Under the pieces are notes generated by a model. That model did no database searches. It had not been told where the DNA came from and saw only the letters and a list, made by a program, of their open reading frames with translations. The position numbers and the translations under genes are program-made. Positions 7,892 to 15,503 of a stretch of 39,406 nt of DNA are shown here, in pieces. Location of the stretch: the NCBI GenBank assembly GCA_012799635.1, contig JAAZKW010000036.1:1-39406 (forward strand), given 5' to 3'. Numbering within the stretch: the stretch's first letter is position 1; each line of letters starts with the position of its first letter. This DNA comes from Mollicutes bacterium. GTDB taxonomy: Bacteria > Bacillota_I > Bacilli_A > RF39 > UBA660.

Positions 7892-8608
7892 TTACATCTC
7901 TACATTATGATATATTTCTGAAACATCTTCGATTGCATCAAGCATATTAAGTAATTTTTCAAAAGTTTTTTTATCCTCACCTTTTAAAACCACTTTATCT
8001 TTAGCAAACATTCCTGTTTCATCATATATATATTCTATCCTTTTATATAAATTTTCTATTACATCTTTTAGCTTTTGTTCATCAGATGGATTTACAGCTA
8101 TAGTTAATATTTCATCTTCTAAATCAAAATCTATTGGTTCTATTGCATTTGCAATTAAGTTATCTAAAACCTTTTCTTCATCATTACATTTAAATGATAT
8201 TACACTTAAATAGTCATAATTATATGAAACACTGTTAGTTACTCCAAGTGATTTGTTAACTTTATTAAATGCTGATCTTATATAACCTACCGTTCTATTG
8301 ACATTATCTGTTAAACATTTGATAATAAGAGTTGATTGGCCTGGCCCAAAACCTTCATACGTGGTTGAGAAATATTCTTCTCCGCCAACTCCTTTAGCCT
8401 TATCTATCGCTCTTGTAATAATATCATTAGGAATTTGTAATCTTTTGGCTTTTTCTACTTTTCTTTTCAATACATCATTAGCAGCTAGATTAACTCCTCC
8501 TTTTTTTGCAGCCAAATATATTTCTTTAGCAAATGTAGTATACATTCTACCGCGGGTAGCACCAGATTTTTGAATACTAGCTTTTCTTACTTCATATGCT
8601 CTTCCCAT
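7892..8608 (-). CDS. YebC/PmpR family regulator, YeeN-like subgroup
   Basis: This 238-aa protein belongs to the YebC/TACO1 family, originally described as transcriptional regulators and now also linked to relief of ribosome stalling. The N-terminus MGRAYEVRKASIQKSGATRGRMYTTF departs from the usual MAGHSKWANIKHRK of YebC and resembles the YeeN branch. The rest is typical: IPNDIITRAIDKAKG, YEGFGPGQSTLIIKCLTDNVNRT, and the ending VSEIYHNVEM, close to YeeN's VYHNV. It has its own promoter (8634-8663) and is the first gene of a three-gene operon with ftsY and ylxM. Start ATG at 8608 with AAAGGAAGTG upstream. Confidence 0.9.
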   Translation of the reverse strand: MGRAYEVRKASIQKSGATRGRMYTTFAKEIYLAAKKGGVNLAANDVLKRKVEKAKRLQIPNDIITRAIDKAKGVGGEEYFSTTYEGFGPGQSTLIIKCLTDNVNRTVGYIRSAFNKVNKSLGVTNSVSYNYDYLSVISFKCNDEEKVLDNLIANAIEPIDFDLEDEILTIAVNPSDEQKLKDVIENLYKRIEYIYDETGMFAKDKVVLKGEDKKTFEKLLNMLDAIEDVSEIYHNVEM

Positions 8609-8633
8609 ATATTCACTTCCTTTTACAATTTAA

Positions 8634-8663
8634 ATTATATCATGTATTACTTGTTTTTAGCAA
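8634..8663 (-). promoter_or_regulatory. Promoter of the yebC-ftsY-ylxM operon
   Basis: Minus strand TTGCTA (8663-8658), 18-nt spacer, TATAAT (8639-8634), about 26 nt before the ATG at 8608. Confidence 0.6.
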
Positions 8664-8674
8664 AAACTAAGTTA

Positions 8675-9820
8675 TTATCTTACTTTTCCTTTTAATTCCA
8701 TATTTTTTAGATATTCAAAAACGAAATCTTGAATATCTTGAAGTTTACTATCAATGTCACAAAGCAATTTATATTGATTCAAAAATCGATCTGCATTATG
8801 TGTAGGATATTTTATTTTAAAATACTTATCTCCATTTATATAGTCTGTTAAAAAACGAATAGCAAGTTCAAAAGTAAGGGTTTTAATAGATAACGCTATA
8901 TATTTTATTTCATCAGTAGTAAGAATTTCAAACATTTCAGATAAATATCCAGATAGATAAGCCTTAGTTAACTCTAAATTTAAAAAGATCTTTTCTGGGT
9001 CTGTTTCATCTTCAAAAGAATTAGCACAAGTGCTTTTTATACCATCTCCAACATCAAAAAGATAACTTCCGGGCATCGTTGTATCAAGATCAATAATAGC
9101 TCTTCCTTCATTAGTCTTTTCATCAAACATAACATTATTAAGTTTAGTGTCATTGTGAGTTACACGATATAAAATACTACTACCAAGATTTTCCCAGATA
9201 ATCGAACAGTCTTCAATCATAGTATTTAAATGATGTATTTCTTTGGCAAATTTTTTAGCTCTTCCTAATACATCATTTTCAATACTTTCTATAAGAGCTT
9301 TAAAACGTATCGGCGTATTATGAAAATTTGGTATAGTATCAACTAAGCTTTTAACAGGAAAATCATTTAATGCACGATGAAACATTCCAAAACTTTTACC
9401 TGTGTTATAAGCCATAATATACGGTTTTCTACAATCTTTTAAAGTGTCATATGAAATGCAGCCATCAATATGGTGATACATCCGATAATACGATTTTTCT
9501 TTGCCTTTATCCATGTATTGAGCTAAAAGCTTACCATTAACTGTTTTAACAATATCTAATGTTGTTTGAGTAAACGAAAAATCAGTTTTCATCTTTTGTT
9601 TTAAGTGGTTAGTAACAAGCTCCATATTATTCATAACATCATCAGGTTTTTTAAATACATTAACATTTATCTTTTGAACAATATATTTTTTAGTTTGTCC
9701 TTCTTCTTCAATAGTTAAAACGAAAGTAGTATTTATATTCCCTTGATTATTTTCCTCTACTGTAATTAAATTACCTTTAATACCAAATTTATTTATTACT
9801 TTCCTTAATATTTTATCCAT
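8675..9820 (-). CDS. nahK: N-acetylhexosamine 1-kinase-like phosphotransferase
   Basis: This is an APH-fold small-molecule kinase. The catalytic loop RVTHNDTKLNNVMFD (about 219-233) and the metal-binding AIIDLDTTMPGSYLFDVGD (241-259) are intact. These segments, together with NINTTFVLT, VMNNMELVTNHL, FHNTPIRFKAL and LSIKTLTFELAIRFLTDYINGDKYF, match what I recall of bifidobacterial N-acetylhexosamine 1-kinase (NahK/LnpB) along the whole length. That enzyme makes GlcNAc-1-P or GalNAc-1-P in salvage of mucin and milk-oligosaccharide sugars. Other genes of that pathway (phosphorylase, uridylyltransferase) are not adjacent, though galE is about 5 kb away. It is monocistronic, with a promoter at 9841-9869 and AGGTGAAATTAAATG at its start. 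Substrate is inferred; a related aminoglycoside or choline kinase role is less likely. Confidence 0.75.
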   Translation of the reverse strand: MDKILRKVINKFGIKGNLITVEENNQGNINTTFVLTIEEEGQTKKYIVQKINVNVFKKPDDVMNNMELVTNHLKQKMKTDFSFTQTTLDIVKTVNGKLLAQYMDKGKEKSYYRMYHHIDGCISYDTLKDCRKPYIMAYNTGKSFGMFHRALNDFPVKSLVDTIPNFHNTPIRFKALIESIENDVLGRAKKFAKEIHHLNTMIEDCSIIWENLGSSILYRVTHNDTKLNNVMFDEKTNEGRAIIDLDTTMPGSYLFDVGDGIKSTCANSFEDETDPEKIFLNLELTKAYLSGYLSEMFEILTTDEIKYIALSIKTLTFELAIRFLTDYINGDKYFKIKYPTHNADRFLNQYKLLCDIDSKLQDIQDFVFEYLKNMELKGKVR

Positions 9821-9840
9821 TTAATTTCACCTACATTCGT

Positions 9841-9869
9841 ATTATATTAAATGAATCACCTTTTTACAA
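9841..9869 (-). promoter_or_regulatory. Promoter of the hexosamine kinase gene
   Basis: Minus strand TTGTAA (9869-9864), 17-nt spacer, TATAAT (9846-9841), then AGGTG before the ATG at 9820. Confidence 0.6.
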
Positions 9870-9923
9870 GAAAATAAAAACAAATAAGCTAAATTAAACT
9901 CACTTGTTAATAAAATGAAACTT

Positions 9924-10145
9924 TTACATTATTTCTTTAATAAATAGTGGAACTAACTTTTGAATAAGAGCAAAATCTTTAATTTCTTTTAATCCACTGT
10001 TATTATCATATTCACAAAACATTATATTTGTATAATCATCAGGATTAATTAAATAAACATATTTTTTATTATTATAAGTTGTTGATGATACAACTACATA
10101 TTCTTTGCCATTATTCAAGGTTAGGACTTTTCCTTGTTCGAACAT
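9924..10145 (-). CDS. Small hypothetical protein (73 aa)
   Basis: I do not recognise this protein. It reads as a compact, mostly beta protein: FEQGKVLTLNNGKEYVVVSSTTYNNKKYVYLINPDD followed by a C-terminal helix ending LIQKLVPLFIKEI. This pattern is reminiscent of small DUF1292-like Firmicute proteins, but I cannot assign it. The ORF track starts at 10151; the in-frame ATG at 10145 has AAGGGAG nine bases upstream, while the 10151 ATG would have only three, so 10145 is preferred. Its beginning overlaps the end of the upstream gene (10111-11040), which implies translational coupling and a shared role. Confidence 0.65.
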   Translation of the reverse strand: MFEQGKVLTLNNGKEYVVVSSTTYNNKKYVYLINPDDYTNIMFCEYDNNSGLKEIKDFALIQKLVPLFIKEIM

Positions 10146-11040
10146 TACCATCAGCTCCCTTTTCTATTTTTCTCTTTTTTATATGTACTAACATAAGTCT
10201 AATTGAATCTATATAATATTTAATAATTGAAGCACTACAACCAATCTTCAGAAGAAAAGTTATTAAATTTCTTTCCTTTTCTAATATATCTGAAATTTTA
10301 AGTGCAAAACTACCATATTTTGATTTTGAATATAAATTAATATAATTTATAACCAATCCAAGAAAAGTGATTCCTATCCCTATAACATCTTTTTTTATGC
10401 TTTCTTTTAATGTTTTTTCTTCTGCTTTTAAAATAAGATATTCTTTTTTTAATTTATTAAATAAAACAGTATCAAAATAAAATATTTTTTGAATGTTTTC
10501 ATCATATGTTTTATTTAAAGCATCATACTTTATTTCACACTCATGCATTATACCATATATTTGTGCTAAACACCCTTTTTGATCGATAATAATATTATTT
10601 CCCTCTTGTTTACTTGGGAAACAAATATCATTTAGTGGAATAGAGCTAGTTATTTTACAACTTTTACTTTTTTCATTATATTCAAAATTAATATCAACAT
10701 CAGGATTTAGCATTTTAAGGTTAGTAATAAACTTTTTTGCACTTTCTAAACTAATTGTAAAATTTAAAAAATTTCTAGAATACTGTAAATATTCTTCTTC
10801 TGAATTTAAACAAGATTTTGTACTTATTGCTATTCCAAAAAGTTTTTCTGGCAATTGTAATTTTTCTACTTGATCCGAAGAAGTTATTGTTAATTTTCTA
10901 ATTCCACACTTTTCAATCCAACATAAACCCATTTTTACATTAGGATTTAGTTTTAAAATTTCTTTTATCATATCTTTATGATAAGATATATCAGACAAAG
11001 ATGCTTTATTCATAATAGGATAATATACTTTATTTTCCAT
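10111..11040 (-). CDS. Hypothetical protein with two tandem similar segments and C-terminal hydrophobic helices
   Basis: I do not recognise this 309-aa protein. The first half contains two segments that look related to one another: ILKLNPNVKMGLCW...KLTITSSDQVEKLQLPEKLFG (about 28-70) and NLKMLNPDVDINFEY...CKITSSIPLNDICFPSK (about 106-145), each with LNPxV then ITSS then a short Pro-ended strand. The second half holds a hydrophobic segment DVIGIGITFLGLVINYINLY (about 220-239) and a second amphipathic one, NLITFLLKIGCSASIIKYYI, ending in a very basic tail. A membrane-associated protein with a cytoplasmic repeat domain is plausible. The downstream small gene overlaps its 3' end. Confidence 0.65.
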   Translation of the reverse strand: MENKVYYPIMNKASLSDISYHKDMIKEILKLNPNVKMGLCWIEKCGIRKLTITSSDQVEKLQLPEKLFGIAISTKSCLNSEEEYLQYSRNFLNFTISLESAKKFITNLKMLNPDVDINFEYNEKSKSCKITSSIPLNDICFPSKQEGNNIIIDQKGCLAQIYGIMHECEIKYDALNKTYDENIQKIFYFDTVLFNKLKKEYLILKAEEKTLKESIKKDVIGIGITFLGLVINYINLYSKSKYGSFALKISDILEKERNLITFLLKIGCSASIIKYYIDSIRLMLVHIKKRKIEKGADGNVRTRKSPNLE

Positions 11041-11115
11041 AATAACTACTTTCTCTCTTCCGATGTAATGTACTCTAACATATTTTGTTCAAAAAGTCTA
11101 TTTTTTATATAAATA

Positions 11116-11493
11116 TTATTTTTTTTCAATAATAAGTTTCCTAGTTATAAAATTATATATCATAACTAACATTGTTGAAATTAGTTTTGTAAGTAGAGTA
11201 TCTATATTAAGGATGCTAATTCCAATATAAAGTAAAAGTTCATTTATACCTAAACCTATAATTGCAAGAAAAAGAAAAAGCAATGCTTCTTTTTTAGTTT
11301 GTTTTTTTGCATTAAAAACCCATTTAATACTTGCGATGTAATTGAATATTAAACTTATAAAGAAAGATATTATTTGAGCAATTAAATAATGTATTCCTAT
11401 TTTTACTAAAATTGCAAAAATACAGAAATCTATTAAGAAAGCAATTCCTCCGACTAAGCCAAACTTTAATATTTGATTTACTAATTTATTCAT
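11116..11493 (-). CDS. GtrA family membrane protein
   Basis: This 125-aa protein has four predicted membrane helices in the GtrA pattern, beginning QILKFGLVGGIAFLIDFCIFAIL and continuing with FNYIASIKWVF between helices two and three. GtrA proteins are thought to move or flip polyprenyl-phosphate-linked sugars across the membrane so they can decorate a surface polymer. Its ATG lies one base after the stop of the polyprenyl-phosphate glycosyltransferase gene, forming the classic GtrB-GtrA pair. The specific sugar is not evident. Confidence 0.85.
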   Translation of the reverse strand: MNKLVNQILKFGLVGGIAFLIDFCIFAILVKIGIHYLIAQIISFFISLIFNYIASIKWVFNAKKQTKKEALLFLFLAIIGLGINELLLYIGISILNIDTLLTKLISTMLVMIYNFITRKLIIEKK

Positions 11494-11494
11494 A

Positions 11495-12409
11495 TTACTT
11501 CATTATATTCATTAAAATTTCATATTGTTGTTTATTTTTCTTTGCAATAACCTCTAAGATAATACCCGCTATCCAAAGTTGTATCGAAATTATTAATAAT
11601 ATACAAGCAACAATTAATGTCGGAAATCTAGGTACAAGTCCCGTTTCATAAAATTCAATAACTACTGGAATACCAAAAAATAAAGATATTAATAATATTA
11701 AAAAACTAACAATATTAAAAAATGTTGCTGGTTTATATTCTTTAAATAAAACCCCTATCGTTCTTAAAACTTTAAATCCATCTTTATAAGTATTAAGTTT
11801 AGACTCGCTTCCTTCTGGTCTATCTTGATAATTAACAGGAACTTCTACTATATGATAATTTTTATCAACAGCATGAATTGTCATCTCGGTTTCTATTTCA
11901 AATCCTTTAGAGATAACGGGAAATCCTTTAACAAACTCCTTATTAAAAGCTCTATACCCAGTCATTATATCTTTCACTTTATTTTTGAATAACTTATTAA
12001 TAAAAAATCTTACCATTACATTTCCAAAATTATGAAATGGTCTTTTATTTTCTAAAAAATATGTAGAGGACAGTCTATCTCCTATTACCATATCTGCCTT
12101 ACCTTCCAAAATAAGATTACACATTTCTCTAGCATTTTCAGATGGATAGGTATCATCACCATCTATCATAAGATAAACTTCTGCATCAATTTCTCTAAAC
12201 ATTGTTCTTATAACATTGCCTTTTCCTTGCCTATACTCGTATCTTACAACTGCACCCGCCTTTTTAGCTATTTTATCGGTACCATCTGTTGAATTATTAT
12301 CATAAACATAAATTGTTGCTTCTGGTAAAGCCTTCTTATAATCTTTAACTACTTTAGCAACTGTTTGAGCTTCATTATAACAAGGTATTAAAACAGCTAT
12401 TTTATCCAT
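11495..12409 (-). CDS. GT2 polyprenyl-phosphate glycosyltransferase (GtrB/DPM1-like)
   Basis: This family 2 glycosyltransferase transfers a nucleotide sugar to polyprenyl phosphate on the cytoplasmic face. It opens with AVLIPCYNEAQTV, shows VYDNNSTDGT and the metal-binding MIDGDDTYP (81-89), and then the family-typical MTGYRAFNKEF and GFEIETEM. Two membrane helices close the protein (about 229-253 and 264-288). It lies directly upstream of the GtrA gene, a pair that adds side-branch sugars to surface polymers after export. SD AAAGGTGAGG precedes the ATG. The donor is probably UDP-glucose or a relative but cannot be read from the sequence. Confidence 0.88.
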   Translation of the reverse strand: MDKIAVLIPCYNEAQTVAKVVKDYKKALPEATIYVYDNNSTDGTDKIAKKAGAVVRYEYRQGKGNVIRTMFREIDAEVYLMIDGDDTYPSENAREMCNLILEGKADMVIGDRLSSTYFLENKRPFHNFGNVMVRFFINKLFKNKVKDIMTGYRAFNKEFVKGFPVISKGFEIETEMTIHAVDKNYHIVEVPVNYQDRPEGSESKLNTYKDGFKVLRTIGVLFKEYKPATFFNIVSFLILLISLFFGIPVVIEFYETGLVPRFPTLIVACILLIISIQLWIAGIILEVIAKKNKQQYEILMNIMK

Positions 12410-12502
12410 AAAAACCTCACCTTTCTAATTATATAATACCATAGGAAAATCAAAATAACTAGGTATTAGATTATTAACCCTTATTCTTAAATAATTTAAT
12501 AT

Positions 12503-12532
12503 AAAAAGTGAAGTTTTTTAATTCTTCACTTT
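12503..12532 (-). terminator. Rho-independent terminator after the surface-protein operon
   Basis: A perfect 9-bp stem AAAGTGAAG / CTTCACTTT (12505-12513 with 12524-12532) with a 10-nt loop is followed on the minus strand by a short T stretch (TTTTTATATT counted from the end of the stem). It sits 36 nt past the stop of the 365-aa surface protein gene. Confidence 0.65.
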
Positions 12533-12567
12533 ATTATTTATATATTTTAAATATTAATAACCATATC

Positions 12568-13665
12568 TTACGTATTACTTGCATTTTGAGTAAACGATAA
12601 TCTAAATGTTAAGTTAACACCAGATGCATTGTTTTCACAATCAACATCTTGTCCCTCAATCCACATATATACACGAAGCTTAGTAACTCCGGCAGGGAAT
12701 GTTGTATACAGTAATTGATTATTTGTTACCGAAGGATCAGCTGCTGTAAAATCTGTAGATACTGGATATAACTTTTGAGCCCCTGTTACTGTTTCAAAAT
12801 ATGCATTATTATCTGTTGCGTTTGTTTCTTCAAGCACAATTGGGGTTGAAATTACTGCTTTTACACCATCATATGACATATATGGGTTTCCAGTTGCTCC
12901 AGCAGTTAAGTTATTTGGAGCAGTCCAAGGATAATCTGCACCGTTTACCTTATAAGTTTGATAATATAGGTTTGCTTGAGTAATACCATATGCAGTATGC
13001 CCATCATAATTAGGTTCAATTATTTTCACTTCAGTATTTCCAAATTGATTTACCATTTGATATTGAGTTGAAGTAGCTAAAACAGTTCCATTAGTAACTA
13101 AACCAATTCTACCTGCATATTGAAGTCCCTCAGCAGGAAGTGGTGCTCCAGCGTTTTTAACGACTCCAGATCCTACTCCTAAATATAAATTTTCTGGACT
13201 ATCAGTTTTTAAGAAAATATCAAAAGCTACAAAATGACCTGTGTTTCCTTTTGATTCGGTTAATTGTGTTGCTGTAAGCTCAAAATCACCTGATCCAGAA
13301 TTAGCTTCAACTGTTCCTAAATACATATTCATATATCCAGTTGTTGTACCACCAGATGTTGATACTGGCGCTAATGTTGTAGGCAACATATTCTTATCTT
13401 GAAGATATACTCCAGCACCATTATCTACATTATAGCCTGTTGTTATATCTTCGTTAGCAATTAATGTTTTCCAATTAAGTGCATCTGTTGATATTTGCAG
13501 ACCACTTGATGCAGATACATAAACATTAATATCCGAAATACTTACAGTTTTGTTTGCTGTAAACCATGCGTATGTTGAAGTCGCTAACATTATTACTGTT
13601 AAAAATAGCAACAATATTAATGAACCCAATTTCTTTTTTTGTTCTTTTTCTCTCTTTTTATTCAT
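12568..13665 (-). CDS. SipW-type/TasA-like secreted surface protein
   Basis: The N-terminus is basic, followed by a hydrophobic stretch LGSLILLLFLTVIMLATSTYAWFT and then NKTVSISDINVYVSAS. The TYAWFT boundary is typical of SipW-dependent TasA/camelysin-like proteins that form extracellular fibres in Firmicutes. The rest is Thr/Gly/Asn-rich and probably beta-structured, ending VYMWIEGQDVDCENNASGVNLTFRLSF. No LPXTG motif or second membrane helix is present, so it is probably released or assembled on the surface. The ORF track starts at 13677; the ATG at 13665 has GGAG six bases upstream and lies one base past the upstream stop, so I choose it. It is co-transcribed with the related 239-aa gene. 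I see no sipW-like peptidase gene in the window. Confidence 0.75.
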   Translation of the reverse strand: MNKKREKEQKKKLGSLILLLFLTVIMLATSTYAWFTANKTVSISDINVYVSASSGLQISTDALNWKTLIANEDITTGYNVDNGAGVYLQDKNMLPTTLAPVSTSGGTTTGYMNMYLGTVEANSGSGDFELTATQLTESKGNTGHFVAFDIFLKTDSPENLYLGVGSGVVKNAGAPLPAEGLQYAGRIGLVTNGTVLATSTQYQMVNQFGNTEVKIIEPNYDGHTAYGITQANLYYQTYKVNGADYPWTAPNNLTAGATGNPYMSYDGVKAVISTPIVLEETNATDNNAYFETVTGAQKLYPVSTDFTAADPSVTNNQLLYTTFPAGVTKLRVYMWIEGQDVDCENNASGVNLTFRLSFTQNASNT

Positions 13666-13666
13666 A

Positions 13667-14386
13667 TCATTCTCCATTTTTATATGCTGCAGGATGTTCT
13701 TCAGTTATATCCATATGCATTTTTAATTCTCCACCTATCAAAGCATCCACACATTCTGGGTCATCGCCTTCTATCCACACCACGACCGTAATACGATCAT
13801 ATTCACCAGGTTGTAAATTAGGGCGTTGTTCCAAAATAATTGTACCATCCTTTTCTGATAGGAATTTTTTGGTATCCGGTTCCGGTTCTCCATCAATGCT
13901 GTTGCCTTTGGCATATACGGTTACGTCTTCATTTAAGAAAATCATAATTCTTATTGCCTCATCTACATTCTTTACAACATCATCTATAAACATATTATAC
14001 CAATAATTGATAACAATGTCACCTTGATTTTGAATATAAAACGTATAAGCTATATAATTATCACCATTATGTGATCCTTCAGCCTCTTTGTTTATATCCT
14101 CTGGTAACCATTTTATAGATATGTTATCCATAAATTGTAGATTCTCAGCTTTTAACCATCTTTTACCAGTCATATCATTTAATGACTCAAACATCGCCAA
14201 ACCACTTTCGAGATCTTTGTTTGAACCTAGGGTTACAACAAAACTTCCTACATTAAAAGTGATTCTAAGGACGATGTATACCACTATAAGTAAAACTAAT
14301 AAAAGAAGTACAGCAAGCTTTAAAACCTTACCAAACTTTTGCCGTCTTCGAACCTTTCCAGCAGTAATTATGACTTCTTTTGCCAT
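13667..14386 (-). CDS. Membrane-anchored surface protein related to the downstream SipW-type protein
   Basis: This 239-aa protein has a basic N-terminus, one strong membrane helix (about 21-41, LKLAVLLLLVLLIVVYIVL) and an extracellular part of about 195 residues. Near its C-terminus it carries ITVVVWIEGDDPECVDALIGGELKMHMDI, matching the VYMWIEGQDVDCENNASG block of its neighbour, including the Cys. The two are probably homologous in the C-terminal beta-sandwich. It lacks the TYAWFT cleavage region and so may stay anchored, for example as an anchor or nucleator for the secreted partner. It has a strong promoter (14459-14487) and AAAGGAG before the ATG. Its TGA stop lies one base before the partner's start, implying coupled translation. 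The function is inferred from this pairing only. Confidence 0.7.
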   Translation of the reverse strand: MAKEVIITAGKVRRRQKFGKVLKLAVLLLLVLLIVVYIVLRITFNVGSFVVTLGSNKDLESGLAMFESLNDMTGKRWLKAENLQFMDNISIKWLPEDINKEAEGSHNGDNYIAYTFYIQNQGDIVINYWYNMFIDDVVKNVDEAIRIMIFLNEDVTVYAKGNSIDGEPEPDTKKFLSEKDGTIILEQRPNLQPGEYDRITVVVWIEGDDPECVDALIGGELKMHMDITEEHPAAYKNGE

Positions 14387-14458
14387 CTATTACTCCTTTC
14401 AATGCTCTATCATGGCGTTTCTTGCACATGAATACATCCTCTATCCATATACAATATC

Positions 14459-14487
14459 ATTATAAAATATTTTTATTAATAATGCAA
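14459..14487 (-). promoter_or_regulatory. Sigma-A-type promoter of the surface-protein pair
   Basis: Minus strand TTGCAT (14487-14482), exactly 17 nt, TATAAT (14464-14459). It begins 15 nt beyond the galE stop, with a leader of about 65 nt to the ATG at 14386. Confidence 0.7.
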
Positions 14488-14502
14488 GCTGTAATTTACT
14501 TC

Positions 14503-15501
14503 TTATTGCTTTTTCTCAAACTGGTATGCATCTTTACACATATCTTCTAAGGTCTTTTCAGCTTTCCACTTTAATTTTTTATATACTTTATCAGGAGATG
14601 CATAACACGATGCTATATCACCCGGCCTTCTTTCTGTAATTTTATAATTTATTTTAATATTATTAACCTTCTCAAAAGTTTTTACCATCTCAAGAACACT
14701 ATATCCATTACCAGTTCCCAAATTATAAATTACAAGACCAGGATTTTTATCAAATTCTTCTAAAGATTTAATATGCCCTTTAGCAAGATCTACTACATGA
14801 ATATAATCTCTTACTCCAGTACCATCTTTTGTATCATAATCATTGCCAAATATGTTTAATATAGGAAGTTTACCTGTAGCAACTTTCACTATATAAGGCA
14901 TTAAATTATTTGGAATACCATTTGGATCTTCACCTATTAAATAAGAATGGTGGCATCCTACAGGATTAAAATATCTTAAAAGTGATATATTCCATGACTT
15001 ATCTGATGTATATAAATCTTTTAAAATCATTTCAATCATTAATTTAGTTGAACCATATGGATTAGTTGTAGATAAAGGCATATCTTCAGTTATTGGAAGT
15101 TTGTTAGGAGTACCATACACCGTTGCACTTGATGAGAATATAAAATTTTTACACTTATTTTCTTTCATTACTTCAAGTAATGATAAAGTTGATACAATAT
15201 TATTTTGATAGTATTCGAGTGGTTTTTCAACTGATTCTCCTACTGCTTTTAACCCTGCAAAATGAATTACACTATCAATTTTATTTTCTCTGAAAATTTG
15301 CCTTAATAAAGTTTTATCTTGAACATCACCTTCATAAAACTTTACTTCTTTTTTAGTTATTTCTTTTAATTTGTCTAAAACCTTTGGTTTAGAGTTACTA
15401 AAATTGTCAATAATTATTACATTATAATTATTATCAAACAGCTCTACTACTGTGTGAGAACCAATATAACCAGTTCCCCCTGTTACTAAAATATTTTTCA
15501 T
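14503..15501 (-). CDS. galE: UDP-glucose 4-epimerase
   Basis: This SDR-fold epimerase interconverts UDP-Glc and UDP-Gal, and in some cases UDP-GlcNAc and UDP-GalNAc. The NAD-binding GGTGYIGSHT (8-17), the active-site FSSSATVYG (122-130) and Y149xxxK153 (NPYGSTK) are intact, and the length of 332 aa is normal. It is the last gene of the fourteen-gene operon, two bases after the polysaccharide deacetylase stop. It probably supplies the galactose-series donor for the polymer. No terminator is obvious between it and the next promoter. Confidence 0.95.
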   Translation of the reverse strand: MKNILVTGGTGYIGSHTVVELFDNNYNVIIIDNFSNSKPKVLDKLKEITKKEVKFYEGDVQDKTLLRQIFRENKIDSVIHFAGLKAVGESVEKPLEYYQNNIVSTLSLLEVMKENKCKNFIFSSSATVYGTPNKLPITEDMPLSTTNPYGSTKLMIEMILKDLYTSDKSWNISLLRYFNPVGCHHSYLIGEDPNGIPNNLMPYIVKVATGKLPILNIFGNDYDTKDGTGVRDYIHVVDLAKGHIKSLEEFDKNPGLVIYNLGTGNGYSVLEMVKTFEKVNNIKINYKITERRPGDIASCYASPDKVYKKLKWKAEKTLEDMCKDAYQFEKKQ

Positions 15502-15503
15502 CT

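Noticed and set aside
13566-14465. Plus-strand ORFs 13566..14006 (146 aa) and 14088..14465 (125 aa)
   Set aside because: They lie antisense to the well-supported 239-aa surface protein gene, have no ribosome sites, and their Ser/Ile/Phe-rich composition is that of antisense shadow translation.
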